The notes under the pieces are model-generated. The model was given only the letters and a program-made list of their open reading frames with translations, did no database searches and was not told the origin of the DNA. A stretch of 64,000 nucleotides of DNA from Apoderus coryli (Eukaryota; Arthropoda; Insecta; Coleoptera; Attelabidae), in the NCBI GenBank assembly GCA_911728435.2, contig OU452202.1, positions 9,155,135 to 9,219,134 on the forward strand, read 5' to 3'. Of the stretch, positions 1 to 13,702 are shown one piece after another. The position numbers were made by a program, and so were the translations under genes. Every line of letters starts with the position of its first letter. Within the stretch, counting starts at the first letter, position 1.

Positions 1-3000
1 GTTTTTTGTTTAAAATTATATGGTATACGTATACCTATCTACGCAAAGATTAATGTGTATGGACGAAAATAAAAGAAATTACTATAATAGTATAAATATA
101 CAGGGCTGGTTTATTAAATGTTTTAGACAATAATTTTAAATGACTAAAATAATATTATTTTAGTCATTTAATTTTAAATTTCGGATATAAGGATGCATCA
201 AAAAGTTATATTTAAATTAACGAAATTTGGCGTTATAGATAGGACTTCCGGTTATTACCTGATTCAGTTTTAAGGATCAAACTCAAACAGCAGATTCAAC
301 TTGTCGTTAACATTATGAAAAAATAAATCTCAGAGGCGGGTAAATTAAAGGGGCATACAGGCGTGAAATGCTACCCTAACTTTTTTATGCACATTTTTTG
401 CGTGTGTTTCAATTCGGAGATGTAAAATCTAACAAATTATATACGTAATAAATGTATCCTTCTGTGATATTGATAGAAAGTCATCGTTATCGCGTAATAT
501 CGATTTTAAGAAATGTTAATATTAAAAAGGCTGTGCTTTTTACAAGTTGCTGAAGTAAATAAGGTTTGAAATTTCCAGCATGACAATAATTACTTAAAAA
601 AATACGGTTTCGAAATGCAGGATGTAAAAAATTAGAATTTTTAATCTGTTTTTAATGAAAATTTAAATCTATTGAGAAATATGGTTCAGGGTTTTTGTGA
701 AATGTATTTTACTCCAAAGATTCTACTCATCGATTATAACCGAATTAATTTACTCAAAAATATCTATACTAGTAAAATAACACAATTATCACAATTAGGT
801 TCAAATTCTGCAACGCCGAATTGAAAAAAAACTTACAGTCTCCCTAATATTGGTTTTTGTGCAATGATCATAAAACTTTAAAAAACTAACGATTTATGTA
901 GATTGTATTGTTAACACGTTTCGTAAAAAAGCTTTAAAAACCCACCAACAGGGTGTTAAAAGTATCACGACAATAACTTTTTTCATGTTTTAACAAGTAC
1001 AATCGTCTGCTTTAGATTGATCCTTAAAAACTGAATAACAGTTTCTCTATATAAAAAAATAAAACTCGTAAATATCATCCCCAAACATTTAATTTGATTA
1101 CAATTACATAACACCATATTTGAAAGTAAATAAAAAAAAACAGCATTACCTAGTTTGACAGATTTGCAAATTGCAAATCAAAGTATCTATGTATACAGGG
1201 TGTTGCATAAGTACAAATTTTAAAGGGTGATTCTTTGACTAATTTTAAGATACAAATTTCATATGTACATGGGTCCGCTACGGCTTGGTTTTCGAGATAC
1301 AGGTAGTTCAAAAAGAATATTATATTTAGGATTATATGCTTGTTCAATAGCATCGCAATTTGGTGCAATTCGGGATACAGGTGTATTGATGACACCAGAG
1401 CTGTCAAAAGAACTAATAAAAAATACGAAAAATAACAAAATACAAATATCATTCAAAAGACAACAATGCACATAATAGTCGGTACCAAGCCAAATAGGTA
1501 GTAGGTAAATATAGATTTATTTTGTTTCGGGCTTGGGCTTGGCACCGACTTATTGTAATCAAAACTACCCACCAAACGGATACATTTAATTTTACGCAGA
1601 TGCTCTTTCATTAATAGAGACCTGTGAAGTGAGCTTACCTCTTACGCCCACGTATTAAGTACTAAGTTTCAGTTATCAGTTATAATTTTTTATTTTCCAA
1701 GAAAGCGAAACGAGATATTTAAAACGGCATTGCGCCGCCCTCATGTATACCTCCGGGGGCGGCATCGAAAATCGCTACACGTCACAAACTTGTAAATGCT
1801 TAGAACTACCCCTATATCAAATTTCTATTTTCTATCTTTTTTGTTTCATACCCAAAGCCCTATTCCTACCGAACTTATTATTTACCCGAAGAAACATTAA
1901 AAAGAAGTAAAATTTAAGTACCTAAACCGATAAAGTGGAACTTATACCTGATGAAGAGACAGACTATTATAATAGGTATACCTAATATAATATAGGTAGC
2001 ACTGATAATTTTTTTATTATAGGTATTATAAGATCTACAACAATCTTGTTACATCTTTGCCACATTGTCTACGTGAAATATTTAGTCAAAAGTATGTTTC
2101 TATCTAAAAGCTTTTCATTTAACGATTGTTCGCCACTGATCATGGGACTGGTCTAGTCTTGAAACATGTATGACATGGATTAAATATTATTATATTAAAT
2201 TTAATTCATAGAGATTAGGCTTTTATTTCAATACTGTACTTGTAATAAATCACCCTGTGTGTTTCTTTTACCGACGAATTGGCAACAGCACGACACACAC
2301 CACATTCGCTTGTTTTTTTTTCTACCCTCCCTGCGTATCCCCTCCAGATTAATACAGAATTTCATCAATTTCTCTCTCTGACAATACAGCATTGCCGGTG
2401 CATATCTGTTGCAAATGATCTAAATAATTGTTATACGTTGCGTTTTGTTTTTGATATTAATAAACTACAAAACGGTTTCTGGCTGTGACAATACTGCTCT
2501 ATGCTTTACACGCTAGTCTACGCCACGTAGTGGCAGGCATACTTATAGATGTTCTGATTTTAATGCATTGGGCTGACTATCTATTGTGTAGATTAATCTT
2601 TGCTTTTACAAATAATTATTTGGGCCTCTGGCCTCTAGAAAATACCTAATTAAAATGATATTTATATTTAGGTGATATCAGAACCTCTATTGCCACCTAT
2701 GCAAAACATCTGGAACTATACAGAACTCAAAATTGTATGTAGAGCCCAAAACGGAAGAGACATCTATGAAAAGTTAAGCCAACAGAGTTTCTGTCGTCGT
2801 TTCTTTTATATAGGAGGCTCCCTAAGATAGAGGAACCTATTATATAGTGAGTTAAACTGAACAGAGATGGCGCCTGTATTTAAAATTAATTTTATACGCT
2901 CTCTCTGATTCTTCAAAATTACATAATTAAAATTATTACCGTTTGCTGTAGAGCTTCAGCAAAATTTTTTGTCATATAAAAATAACTGGAATCAATATTA

Positions 3001-5764
3001 ATTATTAATTACAAACAACTAACTAATTAAAACTGTATGAAATTTCTATCCGTGTGTGTGGCATTACATTGCTGGAATTCCTAATTTAATGTTACTTAGG
3101 TAGGTATCTCACAGATTGTCAATTTGCTAACTTTTTATATTAAGTCAGCGTAAATATAAGAACTTTTGATAAATACCATTTATATATAACAGGATATTTT
3201 TGATCAAAAAATCAATATTCCAATTGCAAACCATTTTTGCCTTAGTCAAAAAATGCAGCAAGTATTACCTACCTACCTATTAATATTTCAGAATTTAACT
3301 TTAGCATAATTCTCGGAAGAAGCTTAACCGCACCAATGGTTGTTTTGTTAGTGTTGTGAGGCCTCATCTAATATTTATTTAACACCATAAAATCGGTGAA
3401 AAATTAAAAAATGGGTTAGGTCTTTTTATATATTTTGCTCTCCAAAAATAATAATAATAATAATAATATTAACAACTTAAAACCATGGCAATCAAAAATG
3501 ATAAAAAATTAAATACAATGCATAACAAAAGTTAGTTTAACATTAATAAATAAAATAACAGAAAACTGAATATTACCTAAACATATCCTATGTGAATGGC
3601 AAACTTTTAGAGAAGAACGAGAAAGGTTTAATATTTAAATGCCTTTATTATATGTTCAATCATGATTTGAAAATGTAGTACATTGTAATCCTGTTGTCTA
3701 GCAACTAGTGGGAAATATTATTACCCACGGATAAAATTTCCTGGTAATGACAAAAGTAGCGGCGGGCATGAAAAATCACCATAGCAACGCCGAAAATACA
3801 AACACCAAATTGACAGTTTTGGTATTTATAATTAATAATAATTATAATTAAGTATTTCGCTAATTTCAAAACACATAAACAGTGATAGTGAATATAGTTT
3901 AACACCACCTAGTCAATTTAATACTTCTAATTTATCGTATACATACGTTAACAGGGGTAAGTTTCGAAAACCAAATATTTTCCTAAAAATTATGTTAAAT
4001 TTATTCAAAAGCATTAAAACAGTCGTAGAAAAAGTATAGTGTGAAACTCACATGAAATGACCATTTCCTACTCGTATGATTTGCAGCACTCGTCTGCGGC
4101 TCATATTGCAAACGATCATACTCATAGGAAATATATGTCATTTCATGTTCGTTGCACAATACTATTAAAGACAATTTATGTAACTTTAATGCCATAACAA
4201 ATATACGTTAAACTTTTTTAAAGCTACGAGATTATATACAAAACTGTGATATTTTAGGTACTTATATGTACATCCAGTTTATTTCTATATTTATTAATTG
4301 CACAAATCAACTGTGATAATATTATTATACCTTTATATGCTCTTAAATAACTAAAAAAAAAAAACAGAAAAATATAGGAATACAAATTTGCGGTCAGCAC
4401 ACCACAAGTGTTAGGTAGGTATGCGGCCTACGTTTTCTGCGATTGAATTTTTAATGTTTATAACTTTTTTGACATCTGTTCATTACAGTGATTTTTCGAC
4501 CCTAACTGACTCCTGCTCGGGTAATCTGCATTCTAAATATTTAGACCTATTTATCACTTGATCTAAACTTTTATATAAAGCTCCATACGAGTTTCGCTAA
4601 CTCTAATAAAAATTAAAAGTATTTGAGTTGTGATTGTGTAAAATATTCTTGAGATTTATATCAGCCGTTCATTTCGTCGATATAAAAACGGTTTTGCAAA
4701 ATATGTCCCACGGTAGACGGTTGAAATAAGTTTACACCTAAATCTTAATAATTTGAAATTTGTAAATTATTCTTATGCAAAACTGTTTGTCACTGAAATA
4801 GAAGTCAATGCAGTTGACAATTCTACCTCGTAAATCGAATTAAGATGGCTTCGATAAAACAAAGGTGTCGAAACCTGAAATGTTATAAAAACCTGCATCT
4901 TAATTAAATAAAACTTATACAAATATACTGGAAGTTTATTGAAATTTTATAATGAAACAAGTAATGAACCATTTTGATATAATTAAGTGTATGGACCTTG
5001 AAAAAAAATGAGAAAATGTCAAATTTGATTATGTCTTTTTTTGTTCATATTGTATTTGATTGATGAAAGCATACTTTGCAGAGTCTATATAATCGAATTA
5101 CATTAGCACCCATATTTTAATTTTAGGCCAAAATAGAGGAATTACGAATCATTTTTCATTTTCGTATCACGAAAATATGTATGTAATAATGTCAATGAAG
5201 CTGAAACCACGTTTTCGAAGTCATTGGTAGGCATTAAAAAATACCTAAATAAGTATTATATAATAGTAAATTCCACCACACCATATTTTGTCTGACGCAT
5301 AAAATTTTGTGTTTGCCTTATAAAATAACCATGAGTTTAATGCAGTCTATGTAACAGCTTCGAGGTCTCAATTTGTTTCTAAAATTACCGAACTTATATA
5401 TAATTATATCCAACGATTATCTTTTGCAATTCAATACTGAGTGAAATAGCTTTTATTTTCGTTCAATAAAAAAAAATAAGTTTTTAAAAAAATGATTCGA
5501 CTTTGAAGTCGAGGTAATCAATTCTTAGATAAACAAATAAATTCTAAGAGTAACTTAAATCTCGTTATATTTTTTCTATGTATTTTTCCTCAACAAACTA
5601 AAAAATAACACACTTACAACAAAAAAATAGATTTAAAATTAATTATAATTACGCTATATAGGTACCACGTCAAATAGAATATTAAAATGACATCATTGGT
5701 TAACTCAAGATACTCTTAATTTTTACATTTTGAAAAGTATAAAATAACGCAGTTTCTGATGCCC
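1..5764. other. AT-rich non-coding DNA, no gene recognised
   Basis: No coding exon is recognisable. What is visible: a perfect 36-bp palindrome (136-171); a TACAGGGTGTTGC transposon-type end (~1193); a 15-bp inverted pair (1477-1491 / 1536-1550, one mismatch); a GC-rich hairpin near 1735-1765 in otherwise AT-rich DNA; an (AAT)n run at ~3448-3470; and many TAGGTA/TACCTA motifs. The small open frames here have no family features. Confidence 0.6.
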
Positions 5765-6788
5765 TATAATAGAAGAAATAGGGGTCCACTTAAGCAGTCA
5801 CCCACAATTCCAATCCAAACGTTAAACGAGAACTGATGTTGAAAATGATATTCAACTATCGCATGCGGATTTTTATTATTATTATAAAATTTCTTATTGC
5901 ATTTGTTGAAAAACTCGCTTCTTCAGTAAACGAAATCAACATCAGTAGTAGAATTTCAACAATTTTGTGCATAAGCCATTGACAGAATGCCATACGTGGA
6001 GGAAAATCAACAGGAATAAGTGCTTCAACGCGTTGGATGTGGTATGGATATAACAAATTGTCCTTAAGAATGAGCCAAACAATACTATTACTTATATTCA
6101 AAACATCAGCAACTTTTCGAGTAGAAGTACCTGGAGTTTCTTCAAGCATGTTCAGCACATCCTCTTCCAGCTCTACCGTTCTTGCTGTCTTTGGCCTTCC
6201 TGTTCATCCACTTCGTTTTAGTGTGCCTATCTTTCCGTGTACAACCGCCTAGCTTCTAATGAATTGCCATCAGCGAGTCCATGAATGAAGTGCATGTCCG
6301 TCATCTCTCATTTGTATAGTGATTCATGTTAAAGAACTTCAACAAAGTTGACAGAATCAAAATAATTGGCGCAGTCAAATAACATCAACGTGACTGATTT
6401 TTAGTCGAATTATTCGCAAATATTCTTGGTATTTTGAAAAAGGTTTTAAATTTTTATCTCGTAAATGAAGCAACATATCAAAGAAATACGAGACAATATC
6501 GAACTTAAATTACAGCCAGTGACGTACAATTTTTTCTTCAAAATTTTTATTTAGTTGCCCCCCTAACGCCAAAAATAATTTTATTCTAGTTAAGGCCGTA
6601 TAAGCTCCCTAGCAACAGCTTTTCAAGAAATCAGTAAGAAGATATTTGACTTAATTAAAAAACTTTAACACCTTGTATCTTGGAAACAATGAATTTCTGG
6701 ATATATGTTTATGGGGTTTTTTTTTTCATAAAATGCAATGATAAATTAGCCCCATAAATATTGCCGCGTCTTTTTAAAACACCGTGTA
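5765..6788 (-). mobile_element. Truncated Tc1/mariner-type element (relative of the copy at 61-62.6 kb)
   Basis: On the - strand an open frame at 5856-6158 reads EETPGTSTRKVADVLNISNS, the second helix-turn-helix of a mariner-type transposase, followed by YPYHIQRVEALIPVDFPPR and FTEEASF (first catalytic region). DNA at 5770-5835 also matches the catalytic middle of the 61-kb copy. The right side (6390-6788) matches that copy's long terminal repeat and ends in AAACACCGTGTA. The C-terminal half and left terminus are missing, so the element is dead. Confidence 0.85.
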
Positions 6789-8504
6789 GAACAATTTTTT
6801 CCCCTATGCCACAAAATTAATTATATTTTATTATATTTACGAACACAAAATCCTTTTGTAATTTACGTTTTTATGTTTGTACTTGCAGTCTCATGAAGAA
6901 TACAATAACATGTTTACTAATTAGGTTGTAAAAATAATAAGACATGTTTAAAAAACTATACCATTAGCTAGCTATTTGCTGACACTTTCCAAATTGATCG
7001 GATCGTTGATCTACGGCTCATTCCTGTTGATTCTAAGATGTATTATACTTAATCTACCACAAGAATAAAGAATGTTTTCGAATGGAGGAAGTTACATCCA
7101 GTGCTTTAACATGCCCGTTGTAACCACACCTACGACGGCCGGATAACCTCAAAAAAATCTTCTCTGGACGCCTTTTGGTTGGGCATGTCGCGTGCATAAA
7201 CACATGACTGTAAAATTCGAGGTACTATCAGTGTTATTCAAAATCGCAACAAAACGTGGAAAATATATTGGTGTAGATTTACCATTCCCTACATACCAGC
7301 CTAACGGTACTAAAGCTTACTTCACCTCACCTCTACCACAGGTAAGTCGCCAGTCTACTTTTGCGGTTAGGTAGATGTACTGGGAGGTGCGGATTTTAAA
7401 AATACGTAAATAATAATAATAGTGTGTTGTGAGTTTTATCATAATTTGGTACTATTGTAAACTTGAACCATAACAAATAAACATAAAGTGCACAATATCA
7501 ATATTGATAAAACGTGTAATAGACTATTTTAACCATATGTTAAGGTAAACAACTCATAATTTCGTAATGAAATGAACTCTTGACGTGGTGTGGCGTGTAC
7601 AAGAGGAATGTTTATTTGGTTTGACTGTCACAAGAAATATACCTAATGGTAGGTTGCGTGTAGGTATTTTTAAAGACATTAGAGATAAGTAATATATTAG
7701 TAAATTTATTACGTCACTTTATGAAGATTTGTTATATGTTACCTTATATTTAAACCGAGATGCTAAAAATCTTAAGTGAACATATAATCAAAAAATATTC
7801 AATAGCAAGTTATCAATTCAAGTATTCGAATACCTTTTTGACACTACCTCAGTCAAACCAATTGTGTATATTGTAAATATAAGCATGTAAATAGAAGGTC
7901 AAATATTTGGGATGCCTTCTTTCTTATTTACATAAATACCTGTGTGTTATAAATAAAGATATTTACCTTGAGAACAGACAATGTTTATAAGCCGTTTATA
8001 ATAGTCAAGCCATCCGTATTTTTGTGTCTTTAAAACATGCTCTTGAAATTCTTTTATTGTGGAGATCTCACTAAGCGATGAGACGACGAAACTTATGAAA
8101 TTTTAAACATTAATACCTTTTACTCTATATTGACAAATTTCATCTCTGGAAACGTTTCGTATTATCATATGGCTGCTCCTCGAGGATCTACAAAGGTTTT
8201 ATGAAAGTAAAACAACAGTATCCATCGCCGATACAAGGCACACATCCGCTAAAGTGCGGACCAAATTCGAGAAATCGCCACTTTTCTCTTGGGTGAGATA
8301 TTAATCCACTCTAGACACTTAAGTTGTTCCAGATATCCTATAATAAGCTCCTTAATAATTATTCTAACCATTTTCGCTACTTAACATTGTATTGTTGTGT
8401 AAACTTTTGAGTCAGTACTAACCTAACAAATAATGCTCTAAAACAGCACATGACCTATTAAGTTAAAAGACCAATTAAATACTTCTTTAGTCTTAGTATT
8501 CTAA
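6789..8504. other. Non-coding DNA with one exon-like open frame (7192-7350)
   Basis: Mostly AT-rich sequence without recognisable genes. The open frame around 7192-7350 (with YIGVDLPFPTYQPNGTKAYF) ends in CCACAG|GTAAGT, a strong donor, so it may be a real exon of an unidentified gene. I found no convincing family match or upstream acceptor. Confidence 0.4.
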
Positions 8505-9477
8505 AGGGTGTCCCAAAATTAACGCAAGATTTGATTTAAATAGAAAACACAGTTTTTAGTCTTTTGATTGTACTTGGTTGGGAAAACGTCGATTTAATAT
8601 CTCTCGAATATTTCTAGAATAATGGGCACGTGCACTATCATGTTGACACCCAATATTTGGCCGATGGACTAAAGGAACATATATTGCAGAAGATAATATA
8701 ATATGTTATCGCAAAGATTGGCATAGTTTTCGGCGTTTAGTATTATCGTATTTCCCAATAGACCAATCCACACATTTAAGCTCCACCGTGCTAGCATATG
8801 TGATTCTCTAATTGGGTGCAGATTTCCGTAATTCCAACAATGCAAGTTGTGCTGATTAGACACTCCTTGGTTAAAATGGGCTTCATAACTCCACAGTACC
8901 TGTTTAAAAAAACTTTTCATTTGCGACAAGGCAATTTAAAAAAAATCTACAAATTCGTAAGCGCAATTCACTATCCCCAAGATGCAATTCTTGAACCGGC
9001 TTTAGATGATAAGGATGCAGATTTTCTTTTTGCATAGATCTGTGGTGCTCACCAAAGGATATTGTTCAGTGTCGCGACCTGAAAGCACCCAGTTTCAGAA
9101 GGCGATTTTCACCATTTGTCTTATGATCTGGGTGTCGCCTAGTTGGAAAACGTTCTGCGGCACGGGCATTATTGTTACAAACTCCAAGTAGTTTAATTAT
9201 GTCTAGATATTCTTGATTACTGTATCTTCTTGCTATATTTCACTCCATGTGACAACTAGACTTTGACATTCCAAATTTACTATTCTGTCTTTATCAAGGA
9301 TAACTAGATTTAAATTAATAATTCCAAGTGAAAGACTTGCCTGATTTCAATATTCAAAATGGTCATAATTTCATAAGTAGACATAATTAGAAATTTTGAC
9401 ATAAGTGATTTTCGTCTTATTGTTGGTCCTACATTCTACCAGCAACGGGTGGAGAATTTTTTTTGGGACGCTCGGTA
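8505..9477 (-). mobile_element. Decayed Tc1/mariner-type element
   Basis: The left end GGGTGTCCCAAAATTAACGC and the right end (inverse, GAGCGTCCCAAAAAAAATTC) form imperfect terminal inverted repeats. A - strand frame at 8669-8929 keeps a transposase block: EAHFNQGVSNQHNLHCWNYG, LHPIRESH and SLNVWIGLLGN, typical of the region between the first and second catalytic Asp. Other frames are broken. Confidence 0.75.
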
Positions 9478-9481
9478 TATA

Positions 9482-9559
9482 CGGGCTATCGATTATGGGT
9501 TCAATAACAATGTACCATTCTAAGGGCTATCGATTCTGGGATCAATAACAATGTACCAA
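9482..9559. repeat. Two-copy tandem duplication (~41 bp unit)
   Basis: The unit GGGCTATCGATTATGGGTTC... is followed directly by a near-identical copy, GGGCTATCGATTCTGGGATC..., each ending in AATAACAATGTACCA. It sits just outside the right end of the mariner-type remnant. Confidence 0.85.
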
Positions 9560-9666
9560 AAGTATTTTTTATTAAGGCATAGCTTTTCAGAATTATTTTA
9601 CAAAATTACATTTCAAACCACGATTGTGTAAGTCTACCAAATTTTCGAGTCGATCTTTTGACATTA

Positions 9667-10303
9667 TACAGGGTGTCCGGAAATGTCGCGTACAACAGAA
9701 TAGCACAAATTCCTTGGCCTAAAATATGATGATTTAGGTCAACTTATCGATATACAAAATTGCGTGGACGCTAGTGGGCTTTAAAAGTTCTCAAATTACA
9801 GGGTGTTTAAAAGCTTAGTCACAATAAATTATCTACCAATATTTTTTGTAACCCTCCTATAATCAGTAACAATTTTTTTCTGTGAATAGTTCATTTTATT
9901 TAGAAACTATTTACTCGCTTACAAAATTTTTATTTGTCAAACGGTTTCGAGACAAAAAAAAATTTCTAAATCCCTACAAGCCTGTAAAAGTAGACGAAAT
10001 TCTAAACGCAAATCAGGTTAGAGGCCATTAGAATAATGTCATCTTTTTGTATTTGTCAAAGTAATCACAGCCATCTTTTAATGCTTTGTGCTAGAAATTG
10101 GAGTTTCTTCAATATAAAACTGTAGTTTATTGGTGCAAACGTTTAGCTAAAAAATGATTAAAATATATTTCGATTTATATGAAAAAACGTAAAGAAAATA
10201 TTCACTTTTAAAGGCCTCTAGCGCACAAAGCAAGCAATTTTGTATAGGTATAGGTAAGTTGACCTAAATCGTAATATTTTCTGTCATTTCGGAACACCCT
10301 GTA
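9667..10303. mobile_element. Foldback/MITE-like element with ~100-bp inverted arms
   Basis: It begins TACAGGGTGTCCGGAAATG and ends with the inverse of TACAGGGTGTTCCGAAATG. The arms continue inward for about 100-120 bp and share GATTTAGGTCAACTTA and TTTAAAAG. No transposase remains, so it is a non-autonomous element of 637 bp. Confidence 0.85.
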
Positions 10304-11878
10304 TATTTGAAATCTATTATTTTTATTGGACATTTTGCTCCAAATTGAGAAACATAGACGCTTAGTAGGTATTTTATTTTTCCTAAAGAAATCGAACATT
10401 CTCGACGACAGTTTTTGAGCATTTCTCGGCTTGGGCCTTCTATCATTGAACATAATTCCTGTGAATTAAGCCACAAACATAATTTTAAAGTTTAAACATT
10501 TTATACTTATATAATTTTGTATACCTATACTTATATCAAAGATTAATGTACATTAATCTTTGCTTATATGACTCCTTAAAGCTACTTTGGGTGTAAACCT
10601 AAGACTTGATGACCTTGATTTGGAATATTAAACAATTTATATGCACAAATAATTTCTGGTTCAAGAAATAACAAAAAATATCTATTTAATAACGTTTTTT
10701 GTTAAAAAATGTAAATAACTTTTTGAATCTAATAATGAGAATAAATAATTATCCACATTAACAAAGATAATTGAATTTATTTTTATTATTCCGATTTTAC
10801 AGACAACAAACAGTGTTGACCTACTGGTTTTATTTAAACAGGGTTAAAGTGACAATTTTCTTTACATGTTACACCTAACTACCTACAACAAATTCTTTAC
10901 GGAGTATTTGGTTTGGCTATATTTGAAATTGTTATCACGTACATTTCCCACACAGAATTTCTAATCAAATTGTCCAAATTTGACATACATTTTAATGTAT
11001 GATTATTTTCACAAAATCCGGTACAGGTGCAACGAGGATTTACAATAAATTAGCACAGATAGGGATCCTGCAAAATTTCATAAATACAAAATTTACTTTA
11101 TATAAAAGGCACAAAAAGAACCATTTTTATAAGGAAAATTCAATATTAATTTAAATATTTTAATCACAAAAACTACGTTAAATAAAAATAGCTCCAACAC
11201 GGAATCGAACTCACAACCTTTGCATTTAATTTAAGGACATTATTCTGAAAGATTATTATAGTCTACTATGGTAAATAATTCTTCGTACGTTTAAGCTCGG
11301 GGAAACGGTTTCAATATTTGTTTACGAGGGATGCTGAGGGAGAATAATATGTAAGCATGTCTAAACAGTCGATTTTGCACGAAAATCTTTCTGGAGCGCT
11401 AAAGATACATAGACTCACTGTTGTTGAATCAACCCACAGCAAAATTTGTAATAAATTAATCAAAATTCGGGAATATTCACTATTTAATTCTATTTCAAAT
11501 TTACAACAATAAATTTTCATCAATTTCAATTATTCCTTTATAAACTAGTTACGTTTTTGCCCTTATTGTACAAATTTTGTTTAGAACGTAAGAAATTAGA
11601 TGCGATTTGTACAGGCTGGCGAATTAAAAGACGTAAGTGGATGTATACGCCATTTCCACGCATCCGAAAAGGCCGATCTACTCTTCCAATGCAATGGTAT
11701 GAAAACGCTGTACTAACCGAGCAAATATTAGGTAAATCAATAAGTCCGTAGGACTCATAGATGGCATTATTAGAATTTTTTCCATATAATTTTTATTTAC
11801 TACTAATCTTCAAACGATACCTGTATACATTTGACAGCAATCTGACTATTGATTTGTCAGTTATAGCAATTTTTTGTT
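10304..11878. other. Non-coding DNA with a palindrome and an exon-like open frame
   Basis: A perfect 26-bp palindrome lies at 10537-10562. A weak tRNA-like T-arm on the - strand (~11190-11240) is too degraded to call. An open frame at about 11586-11735 (including KKLDAICTGWRIKRRKW and RSTLPMQWYENAVL) has protein-like composition. It is flanked by TTTGTTTAG and TTAG|GTAAAT, so it could be an internal exon of an unknown gene. Confidence 0.4.
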
Positions 11879-12470
11879 ATTGGAAAATAGTGAATTTCGA
11901 GTTTTGATAAAGCATTGGTTTTTGATGAAAGAAAATACAGTGCAAATCAAACAATGGCTTGATAAACATTATCCGGACTCTGCTACATCGAGATAAATGG
12001 TAGATAAGTGGATTTGCTGAATTTAAACGTGGTCGTACCAGCACAAATGATGCAGAGCGCAGTGGACGCCCAAATTTGGATGTTATTCCAGAAAACGTCA
12101 AAAAAATTCACAAATTGGTTATGAACGATCACAAATTGAATGTGCTCGAGCTAGCTGACATTGTAAAGATAACAGATGGTAATGTTTCTACCATTTTACA
12201 CGAACATTTGGGTATGCGAAAGCTCTGTGCAAAGTGGGTGCCGCGTGAGCTCACAGTCGACCAACAACAAAGAATTGATGCTTCAGAGGAGTGTTTTGCG
12301 CTGTTAAACCGCAATAAAATGGAATTCTATCGTCGATATGTGACAAAGGCTAAAACATGGCTTCATTATTCACACCAGAATCCAAAAGACAGTCAGACAG
12401 AGTTTGGATCGATTGGAGGCGGCACATCGCGGAAGAATGCAAGAATCAAGTAAACATTTTTGACTTAAAA
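11879..12470 (+). pseudogene. 5' half of a mariner transposase, inactivated
   Basis: The N-terminal half of a mariner transposase is readable: TTG in place of the start ATG, then NSEFRVLIKHWF...NTVQIKQWLDKHYPDSATSR, an in-frame TAA at 11995-11997 and a one-base shift a few codons later. From 12076 it reads open again (NVKKIHKLVMNDHKLNVLEL ... KWVPRELTVDQQQRIDASEE). The first catalytic motif reads TKAKTW where MDETW is expected, and the C-terminal half is absent. No terminal repeats were found. Confidence 0.85.
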
Positions 12471-13702
12471 TTTAATGAACACCTCATATTTCAAGAGAAT
12501 TGATTGGTTATCAGATGATGAGATCCCATGACAGAGCCGTATATTTGCAGAAATATTAAATTAAATAAGTTCTGAAAAGGCATTTTGTATGAGTGGTAAC
12601 ATGTCTGAGGTTAGCTTGTTATCTGAGAAAATGTAACTTGTAATGTTTCTGGGATTGGAACTTCACCAATATATCATTCACATCAAATTATATTTCTTGT
12701 AATACTTGCACTAGGAGTTGTGAATTGAGTACGAAACTTGAAGTGTGCCAACACAATTTTTCAAAATGGAACTTAGATATTTTGCTAAAATGGTTTGGAT
12801 ATATTTTACAGTGGTGGTCGACGTTATTCAAATTGTTCTTGATAAATTATTAATATTTAATGATAAACATGGTCGATATTAATTACAACTGTATCTTAAA
12901 GAGGTGGAATATTGATAAGCAATTATTATTATATAAAGTATTTTTGTTCAATGTTATGCAATTTAATTGTATTTTATTAAAGATATTAATAATTATTATT
13001 ATTATATTATATAACTAATAATTACTTATGGATAATACTATGGGAGCTAAAGATACGCAACAATTTATAATTTTTGCTAAATTATATTATTACATCAGTA
13101 TATATATAATATGTGAATTTGTTACAATTTGTTTGCTCGCATACAAAATCAACTTATAACAAAAATAATGTACCTAGGCTTGTAAAATAGCATTTGAGAC
13201 AAGACTCAAGGATTGCTAATCCTATATGCGGTTCACAAAGCTAAAATTGTATTCTCCGATCTCAGTTTTATTATTATTTTAATAAAATATATATTATATA
13301 CTGAGGAATAATAGCAAATCTCCAGATCTTTTGTTTAACTGGGGGCTGTTTTCGAACCTAACATGTGTATGCCCTGTGTTGGGTTGTAGATGGTATAAGG
13401 CTAACTAAGGCGTGTCATGACATATTTAAAATAAGCCTACTTTGACGCTCGTGATTTAACTTTTGAGAAATAATACTCACAATATCTTAAAGTTTTAAGT
13501 AGCACTAGCAGAATATACAGACATGGCCAAATTGCTAGAGGCGTACTCTTCGGAAAAAACGCTTGACGGTACCGTTTCCAAGATATTTTAAATTTATTAA
13601 GACATAAAAATACAGACAAAAATAGAAAATTCATTCTACATTACTAAAATAACTGAAAATTAGAGATTTATAAAATTAATATTTAAACTGTTTTCATTAG
13701 GT
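12471..13702. other. AT-rich non-coding DNA
   Basis: I see no gene, repeat family or RNA here beyond simple (ATT)n-like tracts near 12990-13015. Confidence 0.5.

Noticed and set aside
3440..3475. (AAT)n run
   Set aside because: A simple microsatellite of no special interest. The (ATA)n at 57497-57520 is the same.
8050..8105. GCGATGAGACGACGAAACTTATG, hammerhead-like string
   Set aside because: The core box reads GCGATGA, not CTGANGA, and there is no stable helix II or helix I.
11188..11242. tRNA-like T-arm on the - strand
   Set aside because: The T stem does not pair and no anticodon arm is visible.
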